64,000 bases of DNA from Streptomyces sp. NBC_00273 (GCF_036178145.1 NZ_CP108067.1:5580001-5644000); one strand, 5' to 3'. Shown: positions 1 through 8,537, numbered from the stretch's first letter. The notes: generated from the letters alone by a model not told the origin. Numbers and translations are program-made.

Positions 1-324
1 CATGACCGCCACGCCCAGGTCCCCGAGGTGGATCCACCCCTCCGCGAAACCCATCACCGTCACCTTCTCCGCGCTCATCGCGGGTGAGCACAGCTCCGGC
101 CGGAGGGTGATCTCGGCCGTCTCGACCCTCGTCGGCTCACCGGCGGTCACCAAGTACTGCCGGATGACCGAACCTTCGTCGGTTTCCTCGATGAGTTCGT
201 TGAACCAGAAGGCCGTCGCGTGCTGCTCCGCCCGGTTCGCCCGCTGGAAGGGAAGCGTCGCCCGGGCGGAGTCGGCGTTGATCAGGTAGACGATGGCGCT
301 GTGGAAATCAGGCAGCTCAGACAT
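1..324 (-). CDS. Hypothetical protein, 3' part cut by window edge
   Basis: An open frame of 108 codons runs from an ATG at 324 to the left edge without a stop. The protein begins MSELPDFHSAIVYLIN and looks truly coding: balanced composition, an AFWFNELIEE helix and a WIHLGDLG segment. I do not recognise the family. There is no Shine-Dalgarno sequence. A TACTGT hexamer ends 8 bp upstream of the ATG, so the mRNA may be leaderless. It is divergent from the DoxX gene. The C-terminus lies outside the window, so length and function cannot be judged. Confidence 0.6.
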   Translation of the reverse strand, partial: MSELPDFHSAIVYLINADSARATLPFQRANRAEQHATAFWFNELIEETDEGSVIRQYLVTAGEPTRVETAEITLRPELCSPAMSAEKVTVMGFAEGWIHLGDLGVAVM

Positions 325-505
325 GGTTCGGGACAGTAGCGAACCGTCGACGGCGGCCCCTTGCTGGGGGTGTGTCCGGGCGTTCCAGGGCCGAACGGGT
401 AGACGCCGTGGGCAGATGGGACGGGCGCAGACGTCGCTCCCGGAGCGTCACCGACGCCCGGCCTAGGGTGGCAGGCGCCCACAGGCGACGTCGGAACGGA
501 CCCTC

Positions 506-1048
506 ATGACGCAAGCAAGCTGGGACCGCACGCTCTTCAGCCCCTCCTCGGCTCCCGCTACCACCGTCACCCACGACACCGGTCTGCTCCTGCTCCGGCT
601 CGTCGTCGGCCTCAGCATGGCCGGCCACGGCACGATGAAGCTCTTCGGCTGGTTCGGCGGCCCGGGCCTCACCGCGACCGGCAAGGGCTTCACGATGGCC
701 GGCTACCCCGCCGGGGACGCCATGGCCGTCATCGCCGGTCTCGCCGAGACCCTGGGCGGCCTCGGCCTCGCCCTCGGCCTGCTCACCCCGCTCGCCGGAG
801 CGGCCCTGACCGGCACCTTCATCAACATCCTCGACGTCCGGGGCCTGAGCGCCTACTTCCCGCCCAAGGGCGTGGAACTCGAAGTGGTGCTGTTCGCCGC
901 GATCGTCGCCCTCACCCTCACCGGGCCCGGCCGCTTCTCCGTCGACCACCACCTTCCGGTGCTGCGCGAGAACCGGCCCCGCTACTCCCTGCTCGCGCTG
1001 CTGCTGGGCGCCGTCGTGGGATTCGTCGTCCTGCTCATCCGGGACTGA
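506..1048 (+). CDS. DoxX family membrane protein
   Basis: A 180-residue integral membrane protein of the DoxX family. The N-terminal helix contains the family-typical LLLLRLVVGLSMAGHGTMKLFGWFGG region, followed by three more hydrophobic segments (about residues 75-100, 125-140 and 160-178). The final residues RENRPRYSLL precede the last helix. DoxX proteins are four-helix inner-membrane proteins linked in some bacteria to thiol and oxidative stress; the exact reaction here is unknown. It is convergent with the DUF4291 gene and divergent from the truncated gene at the left edge. The ATG at 506 follows a weak GGA-containing site. Confidence 0.85.
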   Translation: MTQASWDRTLFSPSSAPATTVTHDTGLLLLRLVVGLSMAGHGTMKLFGWFGGPGLTATGKGFTMAGYPAGDAMAVIAGLAETLGGLGLALGLLTPLAGAALTGTFINILDVRGLSAYFPPKGVELEVVLFAAIVALTLTGPGRFSVDHHLPVLRENRPRYSLLALLLGAVVGFVVLLIRD

Positions 1049-1076
1049 CCGACCGGGACCGACCGGGACCGGTCGG
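1049..1076. terminator. Short hairpin between convergent genes
   Basis: CCGACCGG at 1049-1056 can pair with CCGGTCGG at 1069-1076, eight base pairs with a 12-nt loop. It fills the whole gap between the stop codons of DoxX and the DUF4291 gene. The first part of the stem is also repeated in tandem at 1059. There is no T-tract, as is usual in Streptomyces. It is a plausible bidirectional terminator but only a short one. Confidence 0.4.
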
Positions 1077-1673
1077 CTACGCCCCCAAGTGCGGCAGCGG
1101 ACCCGCGGGGTACGGGGTCTCCGCCGGTAGCAGGGCGCGCGCGGCCGCCTCGTCCCCCGCCCCGAGCAGGCCCCGGATCTCCCGGGCCAGCCCGGTCACA
1201 TCGCGGATGCCGACCGTCCACTCGTCGGCGTACGCGCGCGACGCCGGACCGGACAGGCCCAGCTGGAGCGAGCGGTACGGCAGCGGATTCAGCCGCAGGT
1301 CCCGCTCCGGGTCCCACTGGACCCGGGCCGGCGCCTCGAGCAGGGCTTCCTTCCAGGCCGTCCGGTCCGCGTGCACGCCCCGTGCGTAGTGCGAGAGGCA
1401 GGCGTCGCGCAGCGCCCGGTCGAAGCCCTCACGGGTGATCTCGATCGCCAGCACCGTCTGTTGGCCGTCCTTGGACCCCCAGCCGCAGCGGTACATCATC
1501 CACAGGAACGACGGCTTGATCCACGTCATCCGCTCGCGCTTCCAGGCGGGCGGGAAGCGGCCGTCACGGGCGGCCGGCACCCCGAGCGAGGGGGAGTAGG
1601 CCTGGTACACCGTGATCGTGGTGTCGGTGTGCGCCGCGCGGATCTGGCGGTTCGGGACGTGCTCGTCGGACAT
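1077..1673 (-). CDS. DUF4291 family protein
   Basis: A 198-residue protein with the hallmarks of DUF4291: PNRQIRAAHTDTTITVYQAY near the N-terminus, RMTWIKPSFLWMMYRCGW around residues 48-65, and a C-terminal region after an RSLQLGLSG segment. The family is widespread in bacteria and has no established activity. The frame stays open upstream to 1808, but that part is Arg/Gly-rich shadow sequence; the ATG at 1673 begins the conserved N-terminus (MSDEHVPNRQI). It lies 100 bp downstream of the helicase-associated gene on the same strand and may be cotranscribed with it. Confidence 0.85.
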   Translation of the reverse strand: MSDEHVPNRQIRAAHTDTTITVYQAYSPSLGVPAARDGRFPPAWKRERMTWIKPSFLWMMYRCGWGSKDGQQTVLAIEITREGFDRALRDACLSHYARGVHADRTAWKEALLEAPARVQWDPERDLRLNPLPYRSLQLGLSGPASRAYADEWTVGIRDVTGLAREIRGLLGAGDEAAARALLPAETPYPAGPLPHLGA

Positions 1674-1776
1674 GCGTTCAGGATGACGGCTCGTCACCCT
1701 GCCGGCCACCGGGTTTCGACGCCGGTGCGGACCGGGAGCCGCCCGGCCCGCACCGGCCGCCCCGGCCCGCCGGCCC

Positions 1777-4224
1777 CTACACCTGATCGTCCGCCAGTTC
1801 CGCGACACCGGTGATCCGGTGCAGCGCGTACGTCCGTACCTCGTCCGCCGTGTGGTCGTAGCCGGTGACGAAGCCGCCCTCCACCCGGACCGGCGCGATG
1901 ACCCGCTGGCTCGCCGCGCCCTCCGCGTTCACGTACCCGATCCACACCGCCGACCCGGTCAGCGCGGCCGCCTGCACCGTCGCCAGGGTCTCCGCCGCGC
2001 TCGTGCGCGGGAGTTCGCCCGGCACCCCGGTCCCCGCGGCGGAGGTCGTCGCGGGCTCCTTGCGCACCGCCGTCGCCGCCACGTCGCCCGCGCGGATCGC
2101 CCGTACGGCCGCCGCGAGCAGTGTTGCGTCCGGCACCGGCGGGCCCTCCAGCACCGGTACGGGCGCCGAGCGGGGCTGGGTGCGGCGGGCGTCGGCCCGC
2201 GCCACCAGCACGTCGCCGGTACGGGATTCCGCGGCCGGCGCGTACCCCATCGCCCGCAACCCCTCCAGCAGGACGGTCGGATCCGCCTGCGCCGCCAGCA
2301 CCGTCGGCGCGAGGCGGCGCAGACCCAGCCCGGCCGAGCGCTTGTCGGCCAGGATCTCGCCCAGCATCGCGTCGTCGTCGCAGCGCACGTACGAGGAGGC
2401 CGCGCCGACCCGCAGGTGTCCGTGCCGGCGGGCCACGTCGTCGATCAGGTAGGCCAGCGGCTGCGGCACCGGGGTACGACTGTGCTCCTTGAGGAAGGCG
2501 TGCAGGTCCGCGGCGGCATGGCCGGCGTCCAGGGCCCGGCGCACCGAGCCGGGCGTGAACCGGTACACCGTCGCCCCGCCCTTGGACTCCACGTCCGCGA
2601 GCACCGCCAGGGTGTCGCCCAGCGGGCGGAGCAGCGGGCCCGGGGCCACCGCCGTCAGGTCGGCCTGGAGCAGCACGTGGTCCACCGGCTCCGGCAGCAG
2701 CGGGGCCAGCAGCGGAGCCGGGTCGCGGTGCTCCAGCAGGGCCCGGCCGGGCCCGGACAGGGCGCCCCGGCCGGTCACGCCGAGGACCTCCGCCTCGGCC
2801 AGCGCCCAGTGCGCGAGCCGGGCCCGCAGATCGCTCGCCCCGCGTACGGGACGCTCCCAGGCGAGCCGCGCCAGCAGGGTCTCCGGGTCGGGCGAGGCGC
2901 CCTCGGGCAGCTCCCCGAGCAGTTCCAGCACGCGCCGGCGCACCTCGGGGGCGGCGGAGCGGTCGAGTTCGGGGCCGAGCGCGGAGAGCGTGCGCCCCTT
3001 GGTGTCCTGCTCGCCGACCAGCGGGGCCGTACGGGTGGCCGGCAGCCAGGCCGCCGCGAGCTGCGACCAGCGCTCGGCGGGAGGCAGTTCGAGCCAGTCG
3101 TCGAAGGCCGGAGTGGGTGCGTACCGCTCGTCCGCCTCCCCGTCACTGGCCAGCAGGCCGGTCGCGTAGGCCAGTTCGGCCCAGAAGGCCGCCTGCTGCT
3201 CGGTCGTGTCCAGCGCGGCCGCGGTCCGCTTCAGGTCCCGTACGGAGAGACCGCCCGCCCGCAGCACCGGCGGACCCGCGTGCTCCCAGGACTTCACCAG
3301 TTCCTCGACGGTGGCCAGTGCGGCCAGCGCCTGCCCGGCGGCGTTCGCGTCCACAAGCTGTGGACGGTGCTCGCGGTGCGCGGGCACCGGCGGGGCCACC
3401 GGCGCGGTGTCCCGGTGCGCGAGCCCGCCGCGCAGGTGCAGGGCCACCTCGCGGGGCAGCACGACGGTCCGCGCCGTCGCGGGCAGCAGCAGCCCCCGGT
3501 CGCGCAGCCAGCGCACCGGCGGCGTCGGATTCGGGGTCACCTCCCCGTACGGCGGCCCCCACACGAGCCGTCCCAGCACCTGGTGCGCTTCGGCCGGAGC
3601 CTCGTCCAGCAGCGCCGACATCCGCTCCTGGTCGGTGAACAGCCCGGTCAGCGCGGTCACCGCGGACACCGGGTCGTGGGTGGCGGGCAGCCCGACGGCC
3701 GCCACGATCTCCTGCACCCGGGTCGGCGACATCCCGGCCGTGGCCTCGGCGACGGTCGGCCCCAGCCCGGTGGGGGAGGGGCGGGAGGCCGAGGGGGCCA
3801 GCAGCTCGCGCGCCGTGCGGACCAGCCGCACCCGGTCCTCGTCGCCCCACACCAGGGCCTGGTCGCGCAGGGTGGCCAGGGCGTCGGGGAGCGCGGCGCG
3901 GGCCCGTTCGTCCTCGCCGCCCGTCAGCAGCCCCTCCAGCACCGCGTACGGGCACGGGTCCGGGCCCACCGCCAGGGCATCGGCGGTCTGCAGCGCGAAC
4001 CGGTCCAGCCGGTCCAGGGCGCGCACCACCGAAGCCCGGGTCCCGGCCCGGGTGGCCAGCTGCGTCACGTCGCCGGGCACCGGTCCGAGCAGGTCCGGGC
4101 GGGCGCGCAACAGGGCCGCGAGCGCCGCGTCGTCACGGGCGCGCAGCGCCTCGGCGAGTGAGCGCGGGGAGCTTCCCGCCGGGCTCCCGCCGGCGGATCC
4201 CGCCGCAGTGCTTGCCTCGGGCAC
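1777..4224 (-). CDS. Helicase XPB/Ssl2 N-terminal-domain protein with C-terminal WYL-like region
   Basis: An 815-residue actinobacterial protein of the type annotated as helicase-associated or helicase C-terminal domain-containing. The N-terminus (SLAEALRARDDAALAALLRARPDLL) and the RDLKRTAAALDTTEQQAAFWAELAYATGLL block are typical of the winged-helix-rich XPB/Ssl2 N-terminal (Helicase_C_3) family. The last 80 residues (VWIGYVNAEG to ALHRITGVAEL) resemble a WYL ligand-sensing domain. There are no Walker motifs, so it is probably not a helicase itself; a DNA-binding or regulatory role is likely. The GTG at 4224 is chosen because AGGAGG precedes it by 6 nt; the frame upstream to 4269 lacks such a site. 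Confidence 0.85.
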   Translation of the reverse strand: MPEASTAAGSAGGSPAGSSPRSLAEALRARDDAALAALLRARPDLLGPVPGDVTQLATRAGTRASVVRALDRLDRFALQTADALAVGPDPCPYAVLEGLLTGGEDERARAALPDALATLRDQALVWGDEDRVRLVRTARELLAPSASRPSPTGLGPTVAEATAGMSPTRVQEIVAAVGLPATHDPVSAVTALTGLFTDQERMSALLDEAPAEAHQVLGRLVWGPPYGEVTPNPTPPVRWLRDRGLLLPATARTVVLPREVALHLRGGLAHRDTAPVAPPVPAHREHRPQLVDANAAGQALAALATVEELVKSWEHAGPPVLRAGGLSVRDLKRTAAALDTTEQQAAFWAELAYATGLLASDGEADERYAPTPAFDDWLELPPAERWSQLAAAWLPATRTAPLVGEQDTKGRTLSALGPELDRSAAPEVRRRVLELLGELPEGASPDPETLLARLAWERPVRGASDLRARLAHWALAEAEVLGVTGRGALSGPGRALLEHRDPAPLLAPLLPEPVDHVLLQADLTAVAPGPLLRPLGDTLAVLADVESKGGATVYRFTPGSVRRALDAGHAAADLHAFLKEHSRTPVPQPLAYLIDDVARRHGHLRVGAASSYVRCDDDAMLGEILADKRSAGLGLRRLAPTVLAAQADPTVLLEGLRAMGYAPAAESRTGDVLVARADARRTQPRSAPVPVLEGPPVPDATLLAAAVRAIRAGDVAATAVRKEPATTSAAGTGVPGELPRTSAAETLATVQAAALTGSAVWIGYVNAEGAASQRVIAPVRVEGGFVTGYDHTADEVRTYALHRITGVAELADDQV

Positions 4225-4355
4225 AGTCGCCTCCTGGTCGAGTCGGCCGGTCAGTCGGCCGGTCCCCATCCGGTCAACGGTATCCGCTGCGCCCGCAGCA
4301 GCTCCACGGGCGCACGCGCTACCTTCGGGGCAGGGGGTAAGGGAGGAGCCTGGGC

Positions 4356-5369
4356 GTGGGGATCGAAAGCGACCATCTGGTCTACGAATATCTGAGCCGC
4401 GTCGGGGACTTGGCGCAACAACGGCAGCTGTCCTCCGGCGACCGGATGCGGTTGGTGTCGGGGCTGCGGGACGAGATCGACCGTCGGCGCGCCAAGTACG
4501 ACCCGGACACCCCGGCCGCCGTACGGCGCATCCTGGAGCGGATCGGCACGCCCGAGGAGGTCCTGGACACCCTCGGCTCCCGACGCGGCGCGGCCCCCGC
4601 CCCCGCTGCCCCCGCCGACACCGGCCTGTCGGTCCCCGTCCAGCGTGGACCGGGCCGCCTGCGCCGCCAGAACGTGCCGCCGGTCCGCCCGGCGGCGGAG
4701 CCCGAGAACGTGCCGCCGCACCTGGCCGGGCTGGACGAGCTCGGCCCCTCCGGCGGGGCCGAGCCCGACTGGTGGCGGATGGGCCCGGGGACGCACGGGG
4801 CGGGCCCGCAGGTCGAGGGCTTCGCGGGCGGCATCGAGATCCCGGACCTGTTCAAGGACGGACCGGAGGACGAACCGCGGGAGAAGGAGGCGGCGGCGCC
4901 GGCCCCGCCCGGGGCGCAGGAGGGGAGCGCGCAGAGCCTCGTACGGTTCCTGCGCGAGCGGCGGCGCGCGAAGAAGGACGCGGCGGCGGCCGGGGCCGCC
5001 GCCGCGCCGCAAGCCCCGGCGGCCCCGGCCGCCCGCCCGCGGCCGAACGCCTTGCTGCTGCTGGCGGCGGCCGTCCTCGTCGTCGGCACGCTCACCGGCT
5101 ACTGGCTGCTCCTCGTCGTCGGCTGGCTCCTTCCGTACGCCTCGCGCGTGCTGGGCCCGGCCGAGCGGAAATGGGTGGTCTTCGGCCCGCCCGGCGCGGT
5201 GCTCACTGCGGCGGTGCTGTGGGTGTGGGGCCGGATGAACGGCAAATGGGGGGAGACCCTGTCGGACGACCAGCTGAGCGGGGTGCTGCACGGGATGTGG
5301 CCGTGGGTCCTGCGGGGCGCTGCGCTCGCGTCCGCGCTCTACCTGGTGTGGCGCGCGCGGCGGCGGTAG
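4356..5369 (+). CDS. HAAS-like domain membrane protein
   Basis: A 337-residue protein. Residues 1-75 form a helical module (YLSRVGDLAQQ, RMRLVSGLRDEIDRR, ILERIGTPEEVLDTLG) resembling HAAS/DUF1700-type domains, which often accompany membrane signalling proteins. A Pro/Ala-rich acidic linker follows to about residue 225. Then come two close transmembrane segments (about 229-265), a third (about 272-293) and a fourth at the C-terminus ending in a basic ARRR tail. It is divergent from the helicase-associated gene. Function is unknown. A GTG start at 4356 is used. The C-terminal end faces the sigma-factor operon. Confidence 0.75.
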   Translation: MGIESDHLVYEYLSRVGDLAQQRQLSSGDRMRLVSGLRDEIDRRRAKYDPDTPAAVRRILERIGTPEEVLDTLGSRRGAAPAPAAPADTGLSVPVQRGPGRLRRQNVPPVRPAAEPENVPPHLAGLDELGPSGGAEPDWWRMGPGTHGAGPQVEGFAGGIEIPDLFKDGPEDEPREKEAAAPAPPGAQEGSAQSLVRFLRERRRAKKDAAAAGAAAAPQAPAAPAARPRPNALLLLAAAVLVVGTLTGYWLLLVVGWLLPYASRVLGPAERKWVVFGPPGAVLTAAVLWVWGRMNGKWGETLSDDQLSGVLHGMWPWVLRGAALASALYLVWRARRR

Positions 5370-5399
5370 CCCGTGGCATGGCCGAGGGTGCGGCGCCGC

Positions 5400-5447
5400 T
5401 GCCGGGGCTCCGCCCCGGACCCCGCGCCTCAATCGCCGGCGGGGAGC
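5400..5447. repeat. Dispersed palindromic repeat, copy A
   Basis: The sequence GCCGGGGCTCCGCCCCGGAC then CCCGCGCCTCAATCGCCGGCGGGG is a copy of the element found also near 10.75, 15.4, 19.2, 41.4, 46.5 and 47.0 kb. GGGGCTCCGCCCC forms a small self-complementary stem. It overlaps the end of the adjacent minus-strand gene: the stop codon and the last codons of that gene (…PAGD) lie within CAATCGCCGGCGGGG. Confidence 0.75.
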
Positions 5448-6253
5448 AGTGTTTGCTTCGCCTCCATCGGGTGCTGGTCGGCGGTCTTCACCAGGTCGAG
5501 GAAGCCGGGGGCCTTCGCGAGTTCCAGCAGCTGGGCCCCCGTGACCGGCGCCGAGGTGTTCGACGGCTCGTGCGGGTTCACGGTCAGCGAGACGTTGCTG
5601 GTGCCGTAGCGGAACCAGACCCGGGACGCGGTGACCGCGCCCGAGTCGACCGGCGAGGTCGACGCGTCGACCTCGGTGCCGTCGGGCAGGGTGCCCGTCG
5701 TGCAGACCGCGCCCTTGATCTCGCGGCACCGCTCTGCGGCGCTGTCCGCCGGGCGCACCGAGAAGACGACGTCGAACGTCCTGCCGTCCTTGGTGCCCCG
5801 GTAGAGGCTCACGGCGAGGTCGGTGCGCTGCACGGTGCCGACCGCCTCGGGCAGCAAGCCCTGGAGCGCGGCGACGGCCCGGTTCTGGAAGTCCTCCTGC
5901 CGGGCCCGTTCGGCGGGCGGCAGATCGGCCATCGAGGTCTCGCCCGGGGTCGGTTCGATGTGCACGGGCGGCTGCGCCACGACGCCGGGCGCCGCGGCGA
6001 CGCCGGTCGAGCCGGTCGCGCTGCGAGCGCCGTCGTCGCCGGGCAGCGCGAGCGCTCCGGCCACGCTCAGCGCGGCGACGGCCACCACCGCACCGCCGAT
6101 CCCCGCCCGGACGCGCGCCTTGCGGCGCAGGCCCTGGGCACGGGCCGGGCCCGCCAGGTCGGTCAGTGCGGGCAGTTCCGCGGTGGCGCGGTCCATCGCG
6201 TCCCGGACCAGTAGGGCGGCCCGGTCGTCGGCGAGGTCTTCGTGGGAACCCAT
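5429..6253 (-). CDS. Membrane-anchored protein encoded with a SigE-family sigma factor (putative anti-sigma or regulator)
   Basis: A 274-residue protein translated 9 bp after the sigma-factor stop, with GAGGAG ahead of its ATG. It has a cytoplasmic N-terminus of about 48 residues (contains AALLVRDAMDRATAELP), one transmembrane helix (about 49-68, AGIGGAVVAVAALSVAGALA) and a long extracytoplasmic domain. This layout suits an anti-sigma factor or sigma-linked sensor, although no zinc-binding HxxxCxxC motif is seen. The last residues and stop codon are formed by the dispersed repeat at 5400-5447, so the original C-terminus may have been altered. The pairing with the sigma factor is observed; the anti-sigma role is inference. 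Confidence 0.75.
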   Translation of the reverse strand: MGSHEDLADDRAALLVRDAMDRATAELPALTDLAGPARAQGLRRKARVRAGIGGAVVAVAALSVAGALALPGDDGARSATGSTGVAAAPGVVAQPPVHIEPTPGETSMADLPPAERARQEDFQNRAVAALQGLLPEAVGTVQRTDLAVSLYRGTKDGRTFDVVFSVRPADSAAERCREIKGAVCTTGTLPDGTEVDASTSPVDSGAVTASRVWFRYGTSNVSLTVNPHEPSNTSAPVTGAQLLELAKAPGFLDLVKTADQHPMEAKQTLLPAGD

Positions 6254-6262
6254 GGCGTCTCC

Positions 6263-6787
6263 TCAGTTCTCGGTGGCGTAGATGTGGGCCTCGCCGAGCT
6301 GCGCGCGCAGCTTCGTCAGGGCGCGCGAGCACTGGCTCTTGACCGTTCCCTCGCTACAGCGCAGCAGTTCGGCGACGGTCTCGACGCTCAGGTCCTCCCA
6401 GTAGCGCAGGACGACCATGGCCCGGGCCCGCGGCGGCAGTTCGGCCAGCGCGGCGAGCAGGGTGACGCGCAGGTCGGCGTGCTCGGGCCGCGGCGGCGGG
6501 TCGACGCGCCGGTGGGCCAGCAGGTCCCGCAGCCGGCGCCGCCGTTCGGCAAGGAAGGTGCGGGTCAGCACGGTCCGGGCGTACGCATCGGGATGATCGG
6601 CGGTGGACACCCGCCGCCAGTGCTGGAACAGCTTCGCGAGCGTGGTCTGGGTCAGATCGCGCGCGCCGTCGGCGTTCCCGCAGAGCAGGTACGCGGTCCG
6701 GTACAGCCTGCGCTGGCCGGCCCGGGCGAACGCCTCGAAGTCGAGGCCCGGGTCGCCCCCGGAGTCGTGCTCGATGGGCTGCGGCAT
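6263..6787 (-). CDS. SigE-family ECF RNA polymerase sigma factor
   Basis: A 174-residue extracytoplasmic-function sigma factor of the Streptomyces SigE family. Region 2 (FEAFARAGQRRLYRTAYLLCGNADGARDLTQTTLAKLFQHW) occupies residues 17-57. Region 4 carries the helix-turn-helix VETVAELLRCSEGTVKSQCSRAL near residues 135-157, preceded by MVVLRYWEDLS. It would direct RNA polymerase to a specific promoter set that is unknown here. AGGGGAGG precedes the ATG by 5 nt. It forms an operon with the membrane protein downstream; its upstream region holds the GAAGGA(A)CC repeat tract. Confidence 0.9.
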   Translation of the reverse strand: MPQPIEHDSGGDPGLDFEAFARAGQRRLYRTAYLLCGNADGARDLTQTTLAKLFQHWRRVSTADHPDAYARTVLTRTFLAERRRRLRDLLAHRRVDPPPRPEHADLRVTLLAALAELPPRARAMVVLRYWEDLSVETVAELLRCSEGTVKSQCSRALTKLRAQLGEAHIYATEN

Positions 6788-6871
6788 CGGCCCTCCCCTT
6801 CACATCGTGTCCGTCATCCCTGTCCTGAGCGCTGCCGCCGGGAAAAGGTTGAGCACGGACGTGGAGGATTC

Positions 6872-6922
6872 GAAGGAACCGAAGGAACCGAAGGACCGAA
6901 GGACCGAAGGACCGAAGGGACC
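6872..6922. repeat. Short tandem repeat, GAAGGA(A)CC units
   Basis: Six consecutive units of 8-9 bp: GAAGGAACC twice, GAAGGACC three times and GAAGGGACC once. The tract lies in the 229-bp divergent gap between the sigma factor and the HAD gene, about 85 bp upstream of the sigma-factor start. It is strongly purine-biased on the plus strand. I see no gene in this gap. Confidence 0.8.
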
Positions 6923-7016
6923 GAGGGCCGTGGGGTCGGGCGGTCCTCGGCGTGCGTTTCCTCGGTGTAGGCCCGCAGTCGGCCTCCCGTGCAGCCGCCT
7001 CGGCACAATGGAAGGC

Positions 7017-7640
7017 ATGAACCTCACCGTCGGCTTCGACCTCGACATGACCCTCATCGACTCGCGCCCCGGAATCAAGGCCGCCTACCAGGCCCTCTCC
7101 GCCGAGACGGGGACCTTCATCGATGCCGACGAGGCGGTCACCCGGCTGGGCCCGCCGCTGGAGGAGGAGCTCGCGCACTGGTTCCCGGAGGCCGAGATCC
7201 CGGCCATGGCCGAGCGCTACCGCGAGATCTACCCCACGTACGCCATCGGGCCGACCCCGGCGATGCCGGGCGCCCGCGAGGCGATCGAGGCCGTCCAGGC
7301 GCTCGGCGGCCGCGCGATCGTCGTCACGGCCAAGCACGAGCCCAACGCCCGCCTGCACCTGTCGCACCTCGGCATCGAGGCCGACGCGGTCGTCGGCTGG
7401 CTCTGGGCGGAGGCCAAGGCCGGTGCGCTGCGCGAGTACGGGGCACAGGTCTACGTCGGCGACCACGTCGGTGACGTACGCGGGGCCCGTACGGCCGGCG
7501 CGCTGTCCGTGGTGGTGCCGACCGGCCCGTGCCCGGAGGAGGAACTGCGCGAGGCGGGCGCGGACGTGGTCCTGCCCGACCTCACCGCGCTGCCGCAGTG
7601 GCTCGCGCAGTACGTCGCCGCACAGCCCGAGCCCGTCTAG
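7017..7640 (+). CDS. HAD family hydrolase (phosphatase)
   Basis: A 207-residue haloacid dehalogenase-type phosphatase. Motif I is FDLDMTLIDS (residues 7-16, catalytic Asp pair), motif II is VVTAK (about 100), and motif IV is VGDHVGDVRGA near residue 150. The alpha-helical cap lies between residues 18 and 85. It probably hydrolyses a small phosphorylated metabolite, as in the phosphoglycolate phosphatase group, but the substrate is unknown. The frame is open far upstream, yet conserved sequence starts at the ATG at 7017; ATG 7008 is an in-frame alternative. CACAAT ends 7 bp before 7017, which would suit a leaderless transcript. Confidence 0.85.
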   Translation: MNLTVGFDLDMTLIDSRPGIKAAYQALSAETGTFIDADEAVTRLGPPLEEELAHWFPEAEIPAMAERYREIYPTYAIGPTPAMPGAREAIEAVQALGGRAIVVTAKHEPNARLHLSHLGIEADAVVGWLWAEAKAGALREYGAQVYVGDHVGDVRGARTAGALSVVVPTGPCPEEELREAGADVVLPDLTALPQWLAQYVAAQPEPV

Positions 7641-7660
7641 GCGGTTCCCGCCCGGGCCCG

Positions 7661-7912
7661 CTACGCCTGCGAGGCCCGGGCCGCCCTGCGCTGCGCCGCG
7701 GCCGAGCGGAGCACGCCCGCCGCGGAGATGCCGAACCCGACGCCCATGAGCATGCAGACCGCCCAGGCGTACGACGGGAACGGGTCCACGTCGAAGAAGA
7801 GCGGGGCCATGGTCGCCAGTGTGGCCACGGCCCCGGCGATGAACACGATGCCGCCGGCCTTGACCAGTCCGTCGCCGGGCCGCGCTTCGTCTGAATGAGG
7901 AGTAACAGTCAC
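7661..7912 (-). CDS. Small two-helix membrane protein
   Basis: An 83-residue protein with two hydrophobic segments (VKAGGIVFIAGAVATLATMAPLFF and YAWAVCMLMGVGFGISAAGVL) and a basic C-terminus (AAQRRAARASQA). The GTG at 7912 is preferred over the longer frame to 7990 because GGTGAGG lies just upstream and the extension is Arg-rich. No family function is known to me. It is convergent with the HAD gene and divergent from the cold-shock gene. Confidence 0.7.
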   Translation of the reverse strand: MTVTPHSDEARPGDGLVKAGGIVFIAGAVATLATMAPLFFDVDPFPSYAWAVCMLMGVGFGISAAGVLRSAAAQRRAARASQA

Positions 7913-8090
7913 CTCACCAGGGTAGTTCCCTGGCCGAAGCAGCCGACCGTGAAGGACCGGGGAACGTCTTGTCACCCGGCCCCCGACCATTAGCCTTGAG
8001 GTGGCGGGTCACACATGGCCCGCTGCGCTGTTGTCCGGAGCCGTTCGCGGCCCTTCGGACCCCCGACGAGCACAAGGACAGAGGACGGAC

Positions 8091-8474
8091 GTGCCTACCG
8101 GCAAGGTCAAGTGGTTCAACAGTGAGAAGGGCTTCGGCTTTCTCTCCCGTGACGACGGCGGCGACGTCTTCGTCCACTCGTCGGTGCTCCCTGCCGGGGT
8201 GGACGCTCTCAAGCCCGGCCAGCGCGTCGAGTTCGGTGTCGTCGCGGGCCAGCGCGGTGACCAGGCACTTTCGGTGACGGTACTGGACCCGGCGCCGTCC
8301 GTCGCGGCGGCGCAGCGGCGCAAGCCCGACGAGCTCGCCTCGATCGTGCAGGACCTCACGACCCTGCTCGAGAACATCACCCCGATGCTGGAGCGCGGCC
8401 GCTACCCCGACAAGGTGCACGGCACGAAGATCGCCGGACTGCTGCGCGCGGTCGCCGACCAGCTCGACGTCTGA
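8091..8474 (+). CDS. Cold-shock domain protein with C-terminal helical extension
   Basis: A 127-residue protein. Residues 1-68 form a cold-shock domain with both RNA-binding motifs (KGFGFL, residues 14-19, and DVFVH). This OB-fold binds single-stranded RNA or DNA. Unlike the 67-residue classical Csp proteins, it has an extension of about 60 residues (KPDELASIVQDLTTLLENITPMLERGRYPDKVHG) predicted to be helical, an arrangement known in actinobacteria. GTG at 8091 follows GAGGACGG. It is convergent with mqnD, separated by a strong hairpin. Confidence 0.9.
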   Translation: MPTGKVKWFNSEKGFGFLSRDDGGDVFVHSSVLPAGVDALKPGQRVEFGVVAGQRGDQALSVTVLDPAPSVAAAQRRKPDELASIVQDLTTLLENITPMLERGRYPDKVHGTKIAGLLRAVADQLDV

Positions 8475-8493
8475 GCCCCGCGCCGTCACGCGT

Positions 8494-8537
8494 ACGGCTG
8501 CGCCCCGCCACTCGAAAGAGCGGCGGGGCGCAGCCGT
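8494..8537. terminator. Perfect 16-bp hairpin, bidirectional terminator
   Basis: ACGGCTGCGCCCCGCC (8494-8509) pairs perfectly with 8522-8537 across a 12-nt loop. It lies between the convergent cold-shock and mqnD stop codons. The stem is GC-rich with no U-tract, as typical of Streptomyces terminators. Confidence 0.8.

Noticed and set aside
1819..4161. 780-codon plus-strand ORF opposite the helicase-associated gene
   Set aside because: Arg/Gly/His-rich antisense frame typical of high-GC DNA; the minus-strand frame has domains and a good ribosome site.
3206..6214. 1002-codon plus-strand ORF across several genes
   Set aside because: Spans oppositely oriented real genes and has Ser/Arg-rich shadow composition.
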